Positions 57,693-64,000 of a stretch of 64,000 bases of DNA are shown one piece after another. Made by a program: the position numbers and the translations under genes. The notes beneath the pieces are model-generated. The model saw only the letters and a list, made by a program, of their open reading frames with translations. It was not told the DNA's origin and ran no database searches. Source of the DNA: Paraspadella gotoi (Eukaryota > Chaetognatha). The stretch spans positions 2,848,854-2,912,853 of the forward strand of contig CM119268.1 of NCBI GenBank assembly GCA_051294375.1, given 5' to 3'. Position 1 is the stretch's first letter, and each line of letters starts with the position of its first letter.

Positions 57693-60116
57693 TTCCATTT
57701 GGCTCTCATACCGTAGATATTCTGGGGTTCACTCTCCTTCGTCACTCTCATTTGTTTGTAGGGTTCCAACAACTTTTATTAAGGAGATTTAAAAGTTGAT
57801 GGCTTCGATTAATTTGACACCCTGTAATCTAGTTAAAGTTAATTTTGCCGTCGCGCTAACGGTTTTAACTCCACCACACTTCCTTTCTGGCTCCGAGATT
57901 TTTAATTTTCCGGCTTCCACCTGCGCCGAGGCAAATCGTCCGAGTTAAGAAACTTCAATTTAACGCTATCCAATTTTACCAACACTGTATTTTATTCTTT
58001 ATTAAAATTTTTATTCATTTCTTTTTTCGACCAAATAGTTTATTCGTTAGATGTTTATTCATGTATCAACTGGATCCGATACGAAAGAATAAAAAAATTA
58101 AGCAAAATGAACGAATAGATGAATAAATAAACCGAAAACGAGGCTAGCGAGTGATTGATCGAGCCTCGTTTCCGATTTCAGCGCCATCATCGCTCCCCGT
58201 CGACCTCATTTCCTATTCGTCTCCATGAAACATCAGCCAACACATTAAACAAATATAGGAATCTGTCTGTCGGGCCGCTGCGTCCGTCTGTCCTTATGTT
58301 TCTTTATGTATATTTTTTTTATTTTTTTTGTTGTGTTGATTTTTGTATTTATTCAGTTGTTTTTTTTTTTCGGCGGCGCCGTAAATTCCTTAGCATTGTG
58401 CCGCTGGAGAAACGTCGTGTCATGCTCGTGTCGTTCTTCGTGACGGTGTCGTTCGTTCGTTCGTTCGTGTCGGTCGTTCATGTCAACCGTTCGTGTGTTC
58501 GTCGTTTCCGTTCCTTCGTCTCCTTCGTGTTCGTGTGCGTTCGTTTCTCGTTTTTTCTTTTCTTTTCTTCTAATCTTATTTCTTTCCGTTTGTCTTTCTT
58601 GGTCTTTCTTAATCGTTTTTTCTTTCTTTCTTTTCTTTTGCTTTTCTTTCTTTCTTTCTTTCTTGTCTTTCTGCTTCTTGTCTTTTGTTCTTGTTTTTAT
58701 GTGTCTTTCTTCTTCTTTTCGCCGACAAGGCGAGAAAACAATCGAGGGCGCGTGAGATCGAGAATATTAGGGACTCGCGAGCGCATGCCATGCCTCGGCT
58801 GGTTGGCGTTCCGTGGGACTAAAGGTGGGAGAGGGGGGAGCTTGGGCGATGGAGGGAGTTTAGGGTGGAGGAGGTGGTGGGGAAGGGGAAAGTAGAAAGT
58901 GAGGGAGAGGAAAGAAGAAGAGAAAAAAGAAAGGGAAGAGTTTTCGGAAAAAAGAGAAGTAAAATGAAAAGGAGAAAAGGAAAAGGGGAAAGAAAGAAAG
59001 TTGAAGGATTGAAGAAAAGGATTGTTAGAGAAGAGAGTTAGCGAAAGATTAGAGAAGAGAAGGTAAAGGAGGAAAATATGATGGGGGAGGAAAAAGAGTC
59101 GGAAAAAATGAAAAGAGGTCGGAGAAAAAAACGCTCAGTGAAAAGTATAGAAAGAGAGTTGGAGAAGGAAGAATAAGGAGAAAAAAAAAAAAACAAGAGG
59201 GTGATTCCAATGTGTTGCGCCGCCGCAGTGGACGTTTATTTTCAGCGTGTATTTTTCTTTTGATCCATATTATATGACATATTATGATATGACTGGACAT
59301 GACATAAGTAAAAAACTTGTCTATTTATAGACGTACACTGCAGTTAAGTCTTTTAGTTCCTTATAGTTTTAGGATTTCCTGAAGGCGGCGATAGCCAGTC
59401 ATTAGATTTGAGGTTTTTTTTTCTTTCTTAGACAAATGAACAAAGCATACTAGTAGTAAATGTATATCATTTTTTTACGGTAAGTGGGATAGACCGACTG
59501 GATAGACTTACTGGAACCGATAGACACACGATGACCGAGCATTAAGTGACTTATAGACGTTGCTCCGGCGAGTACTCTAGTGGAAATGAAAAGTGAAGGG
59601 GAAGTCGTGGTTGTGGAATTGGAGAGATTGGAAGATGAAAGAGAATTTTAGAATATCAATTTTATAGAGTTCGAATTAGAATTACGATTTGATATGCTAG
59701 ATATATACGTTAGGAAAAGTTCAGTTATTAATTAATATTTAGATTCATTTTCACTGAGAAGAGCAATAGGAATTTACAGCCTGTGTTATTGTTGCGGGCT
59801 GGTAATCTTCCTCCTTGTTATTTTGTATTCTGTGTGTTGCTTTTTAACATTTTTTTAAAACTAACTTACTACGGAAGTCGTAAAATGAGTTAAAGTCTGT
59901 ACTAAGAAATTATGTTCTTGCCTTTGTTTGCTTGTTCAAACTCCGACTCGAACTGGTAATGACAAAACTCGACAAACGTGAACAAAGGGAAAGCGACGAC
60001 GGGACATAATTAATTTCAAACTGGTGACTCCATTACGCGCCATCTTGATGCGTCCGCAGGCGGACTTCGCTTCGGCCTGCAAAAAAAAAAAGGGCCAGAG
60101 CCGCAGCGACCGTCAG

Positions 60117-61743
60117 GCGGCATCCGGAGCAGCGGCCGCAGCATGCCTTTCTGCTGCCGCAATCTGTAACCCCTCGAGGTCGCAGACTTAACAAGGATTA
60201 ACCGCGAGGTGGTAAACAAGCAACAGACGACCACTGAGCGACAACAACGACGCTCATCCTCAACCGGCGGCACCTGACCCGTAATTCCAATCTCCGCCTT
60301 GAACAGAAATTCCCGGTTGGTTTGCTGTCGGATCCATGTTGCGTTCATGGGTTGCTTAGGCAACCGAAGTGGAATTCCGTATTAAAACTGGACGGCAAGA
60401 TACAATCGCATAGAAAGCGCGAGCGTAATTTCGCAGACAGCAATGAAAGAATTAAAGTTGGAGTTGTTGATGTATACAAAGAATGTCTATGTGTATATTA
60501 AGAATAATTGTTTTCTCGCGTTTTTTCGTGGTCCACTCGCCGACTGGTTAAAATGTCCGTCTATCTTTTCTCTCTCTCTCCTCTCGTCTGTCCGGCTCTC
60601 TCTGCTCGTCCTCGTCTCTTCTCTCTCTTCGTTCTCGTCTCTCTCTCGTCTCTCTCTCTCGTCTCTGCGTTCTCTCTCTCTTTGCTCTCTCTCTCTTTCT
60701 CTCTTCTCTCTCTCTCTCGGTCTCTGCTTCTCGTCTGCTCCCGTCAGTCTCATCTCGTCTCTCTGCTCGTCTCTTTCTCCATCTCTCTGCGCTCTCCTTC
60801 CAGCGCCGTTCGCGGGAAAAGAGGAACAAAGTAATAAAAAGGTTGGAATCTCGGAAGTCATTTCCGCGCGGTTCGATCGCTCAATATCGTGGCGCCATTC
60901 TGGGAGAAAGAATTAGGTTTGTTTTTATGGAGTGTTTTGACGCCAACGGGCATTGGCGGTGAATTACTTAACTTTATCGCTTTTTTGATTATAATTCTAT
61001 TTAACGCTCGAAGCTTTTTGTATTTCTTTCAAAGAAGCTAGAAGTTCATGCGCGGTTCAAAATGAATAGAAATTAGGTATAGGGAGTTAATTAAGATCTT
61101 AAGTAAATAGGAGGATCCTAAGATATAGTCCGCTATGACCAAAGACTCGTAACATTTAAGACCTTCTTTCTTGATCATAGATAGTTTTTGAAGATTTTAG
61201 AATATTTCGGTAAAATAAAAAATCAAATAGTCACGCGTCAATATATAGTTTATAATATAACTTATTGTTTTATAGTAAACCTTTTTATAGTGAGGGTTAA
61301 TCTTCTTCTTTATTTCGCTTTAGCTGCTGCTTACGGGTTTTCAATATCAGCTTGATGCTATCAATAAGATAAACTAAATAAAAAGCTCATAAATGGTTCG
61401 TTAAAACATAAAACCAGATAAAAAAACGCTGAAAGAAACGGTATTTAAAAAGAAACAATGGTCTTAGAAACGAGCCGCTCGAGGAAATCCAACAAAGGAA
61501 GGAACTTGGAACGGCTCCCAAAGAATGGGTTAAGTAATCGGGAAAGAAGAGAACTGCAAAGTAATGGGCAAAGTAATGGGTTAAGCGGTTTCTAAGAAAC
61601 TTTCTCGTTTTTTGTGATTTGCATCGTTAAGCATTTGGTTGAGCGGAAGTCCTCAGCCCCGGAAAGAAGGTGGGTGAGTTCGGTGCTTTCTCAAGGCTAT
61701 TCAAAGCTTGGTCATCGGTTCGAAAAAGTAAGTAAGCCAATTT
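60117..61743 (+). repeat. Direct duplication with 62680-64000, copy 1 (insertion-rich)
   Basis: CGGCATCCGGAGCAGCGGCC through AAGTAAGCCAATTT. It includes a TC microsatellite (60570-60720) and shared phrases such as TTCCAGCGCCGT and TATAGTGAGGGTTAATCTTC. The first 330 bp also belong to the right arm of the 9-kb inverted repeat, so that part occurs three times. Confidence 0.88.
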
Positions 61744-62654
61744 GTAACAAGAAATGTTTGACTTTTAAATCGAGTTTCTAATAAATACTACGTATTACTA
61801 AAGTGAGATTGAACTGTAAAAGCAACTGACAATTTTTATAATCAATTCAAAATCGAAGATGCGGCCGTTTCTTCACGCGGTAAATTCGAATTTGGCAATT
61901 GAGTTTTTTTTTGCGCCGACGATCTCGGCAGCGTGCCCGTCGTCTTGCCAAACCAACTTTCCATTGCCTTAACCCGCTTGTCGGCCCTCGGCGTTTTTTG
62001 CGGAGAAATGCTCTCTCCTCTACTTTGGCCTTTGAAGTGTGATAAAAGCCCAAAAAACCATTTTCTCCGACGGGAACCTATGGCTAAAAAGGCTTTTCCT
62101 CTCTCGTCTCTCCTCTCGTCTCTCTCTGTCTCGTCTCATCCGTCTGCGTTCTCTCTCTGGTCTCGTCTCGTTCTCGTCTCCTCTCTCTGGCGCCTCTCTC
62201 TCGTCTCTCGTTCCTCCTCTCTCTGCTCGCAATTCTTTTATCTCTGCCATATAACCTCGCCGGGCGTTTTTCTCTGCGTCTTACTCTTGCTCACGTCTCT
62301 CGCATACGCTTCGTTCACAATTCAATAAATTAAATTTAAATTAATAAATTATATTAATGGAATAAAATCTGCCTCCGATTCAGGCTTCGTCGCTGAGTTA
62401 CCGCCCAACGGACGTTTTCCGTCGTCTGTTTCTGCCATCGTTGCTCGCCGGTTTCCTTCGACAACGTCAAGTCAAAGTGGGAACCGCAACGTGCAACACT
62501 ACATATCCAGGTGAGAATGGCAATAAAAGGGGGGTTTGAGATGGCAACCGAAATGCACGGGTGAGATGCGGCGCAAATGGAGGGTGAGATGAACAAACGG
62601 GTAAGAATGAAAAGTGGTGTGATCATGTCCAAAAATATTGATGAACCGATAGCA
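61744..62654. other. Spacer between duplicated blocks, no gene assigned
   Basis: Contains a TC-rich tract (62100-62225). Frames at 61847-62053 (-) and 61933-62328 (+) overlap and neither is recognisable. Confidence 0.4.
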
Positions 62655-62679
62655 NNNNNNNNNNNNNNNNNNNNNNNNN
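62655..62679. other. 25-N assembly gap
   Basis: Immediately before copy 2 of the duplication. Confidence 0.95.
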
Positions 62680-62835
62680 GGCATCGGGAGCAGCGGCCGC
62701 AGCATCCTTTCTGCTCCGAATCTGTAACCCCTCGAGGTCGAGACTTAACAAGGATTAACCTCAAGTGGTAAACAACAACAACGACGACGACGACAACAAC
62801 GACGCTCATCTCAACCGGCGCCACCTGACCCGTAA

Positions 62836-62890
62836 TTCAATCTCCGCCTTGAACGAAATTCCGGTTGGTTGCTTCGGATCCATTTGCGTT
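62836..62890 (-). CDS. Short ORF next to X-box, possible first exon
   Basis: On the - strand an ATG near 62890 opens MNANGSEATNRNFVQGGD and stops. The two other copies read MDANGSEATTNSGKFRFKAE (51532, +) and MNATWIRQQTNREFLFKAEI (from about 60348, -). The copies differ by indels, so the true reading may be a longer exon beginning MNANGSEATN. Product unknown. Confidence 0.25.
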
Positions 62891-62896
62891 CATGGA

Positions 62897-62909
62897 GTTG
62901 CTTAGCAAC
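62897..62909. promoter_or_regulatory. RFX X-box-like motif, copy 3
   Basis: GTTGCTTAGCAAC (+ strand), the reverse complement of the motif at 51514-51526, again about 6 bp upstream of a - strand ATG. Confidence 0.4.
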
Positions 62910-63056
62910 CGAAGTGAATTCCGTATTAAAACTGACGCAAGATACATCGCATAAAACGCGAGCGTAATTCGCAAACAGCAATGAAAAATTATCGGAATTT
63001 TGATGTATACAAAAGAATGTCTATTGTCTATAAGAATAATTTTTTTCTCCTTTTTT

Positions 63057-63275
63057 NNNNNNNNNNNNNNNNNNNNNNNNNNNNNNNNNNNNNNNNNNNN
63101 NNNNNNNNNNNNNNNNNNNNNNNNNNNNNNNNNNNNNNNNNNNNNNNNNNNNNNNNNNNNNNNNNNNNNNNNNNNNNNNNNNNNNNNNNNNNNNNNNNNN
63201 NNNNNNNNNNNNNNNNNNNNNNNNNNNNNNNNNNNNNNNNNNNNNNNNNNNNNNNNNNNNNNNNNNNNNNNNNNN
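63057..63275. other. 219-N assembly gap
   Basis: Flanked by TC microsatellite on the right side. Confidence 0.95.
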
Positions 63276-63459
63276 TCTCTCTCTCTCTCTCTCCTTCCAG
63301 CGCCGTCGCGGGAAAGAGAACCAAAGTAATAAAAAGGTTGGAATCTCGAAGTCATTTCCCGTTCATCTTCATATCGTGGCGCCATTCTGCGAGAAAAATT
63401 AGTTTTTTATGGAGTTTTTGACGCCAACGGCATTGGCGTGAATTACTTAACTTTATCCT

Positions 63460-63471
63460 NNNNNNNNNNNN
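63460..63471. other. 12-N assembly gap
   Basis: Corresponds to about 170 bp present in copy 1 (60980-61150). Confidence 0.9.
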
Positions 63472-64000
63472 GACCTTTTTCTTATCATAATAGTTTTTGA
63501 GATTTAGAATATTTCGTTATAATCAAATAGTCACGCAATATATATTTATAATATAACTTATGTTTTATAGTAACCTTTTTATAGTGAGGGTTAATCTTCT
63601 TCTTTATTCCTTTACTCTGCTTACGGGTTTCATTCATCTTTGATGCTATCATAAATAAACTAAATAAAAGCTCATAAATGGTTCGTTAAAACATAAAACC
63701 ATAAAAACGCTGAAGAAGGTATTTAAAAAGACAATGGTCTTAGAAACGAGCCGCTCGAGAAATCCAACAAAGGAAGGAACTTGGAAACGGCTCCAAAAAC
63801 TGGTTGAGTAATGGGAAAAGAAACTGGCAAAGTAATGGGAAAAGTAATGGGTTAACGGTTTCTAGGAATTTCTCGTTTTTGACTTTCGTCGTTAACATTT
63901 GGTTGAGCGGAAGTCTCACCCGGAAAGAAGGCTGGGTGAGTTCGTCTTTCCAAAGGCTATTCAAACTTGGTATCGGTTCGAAAAAGTAAGTTAAGCCAAT

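Larger units (their letters stand above)
56566..60444 (-). repeat. Right arm of 9-kb inverted repeat
   Basis: Reverse complement of 51409-55530, interrupted by the 462-N gap at 57231-57692. Small indels differ between arms throughout. Confidence 0.9.
62680..64000 (+). repeat. Direct duplication, copy 2 (cleaner, with gaps)
   Basis: Counterpart of 60117-61743, with N gaps at 63057-63275 and 63460-63471. It contains a tandem AAAGTAATGGG-like repeat at 63805-63855 and runs off the window end. Confidence 0.88.

Overview
This is a piece of a eukaryotic, most likely invertebrate (possibly arthropod), nuclear genome. The signs are spliced genes with GT-AG introns, long TC/AG, TTTC and AAT microsatellites, a tRNA-derived SINE, a TATA plus TCAGT initiator core promoter, and runs of N from scaffolding. 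No bacterial, viral or organellar gene set is visible. The species cannot be fixed from the sequence alone.

Left third (1-27.5 kb): two well supported genes lie tail to tail. A calmodulin-binding transcription activator (CAMTA) gene runs on the + strand (2321-11623, 10 coding exons, about 2139 aa, all splice phases consistent). It has CG-1, TIG/IPT, ankyrin and several IQ regions in the family order. On the - strand, from about 24.4 kb (perhaps 27.4 kb) down to 14.4 kb, lies a plasma-membrane-type sodium/proton exchanger (SLC9A/NHE). I could chain 11 coding exons with matching phases. A candidate nested promoter with a very small ORF sits in the last NHE intron.

Middle (25-46 kb): mostly noncoding, repeat-rich and strongly rearranged in the assembly. 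It holds a 69-bp minisatellite, duplicated blocks, and a noisy inverted repeat of about 5 kb whose centre is a TC-to-AG flip near 39092. One GC-richer terminal exon (to 41638) resembles the C-terminus of a small-molecule methyltransferase.

Right third (46-64 kb): exon 1 of a Rho/Rac-family GTPase at 46446 (+). Its P-loop exon appears twice, once on the - strand at 54727-54885 with homopolymer indels and once on the + strand at 57212, where a 462-N gap cuts it off. These two copies lie in the arms of a 9-kb inverted repeat (51.4-60.4 kb). A 12-bp-period repeat at 48975-49604 encodes a hydrophilic K/D/E/A-rich ORF resembling LEA-type proteins. The last 4 kb repeat part of the inverted-repeat arm a third time, including a near-palindromic RFX X-box-like motif just upstream of a short ATG ORF.

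Overall caution: at least five block duplications, most next to N gaps (several exactly 25 N), have one cleaner and one indel-rich copy. I infer unmerged haplotypes or raw long-read gap filling rather than real biology for most of them. The coding calls at 2.3-24.4 kb are reliable; frames beyond about 28 kb are not.
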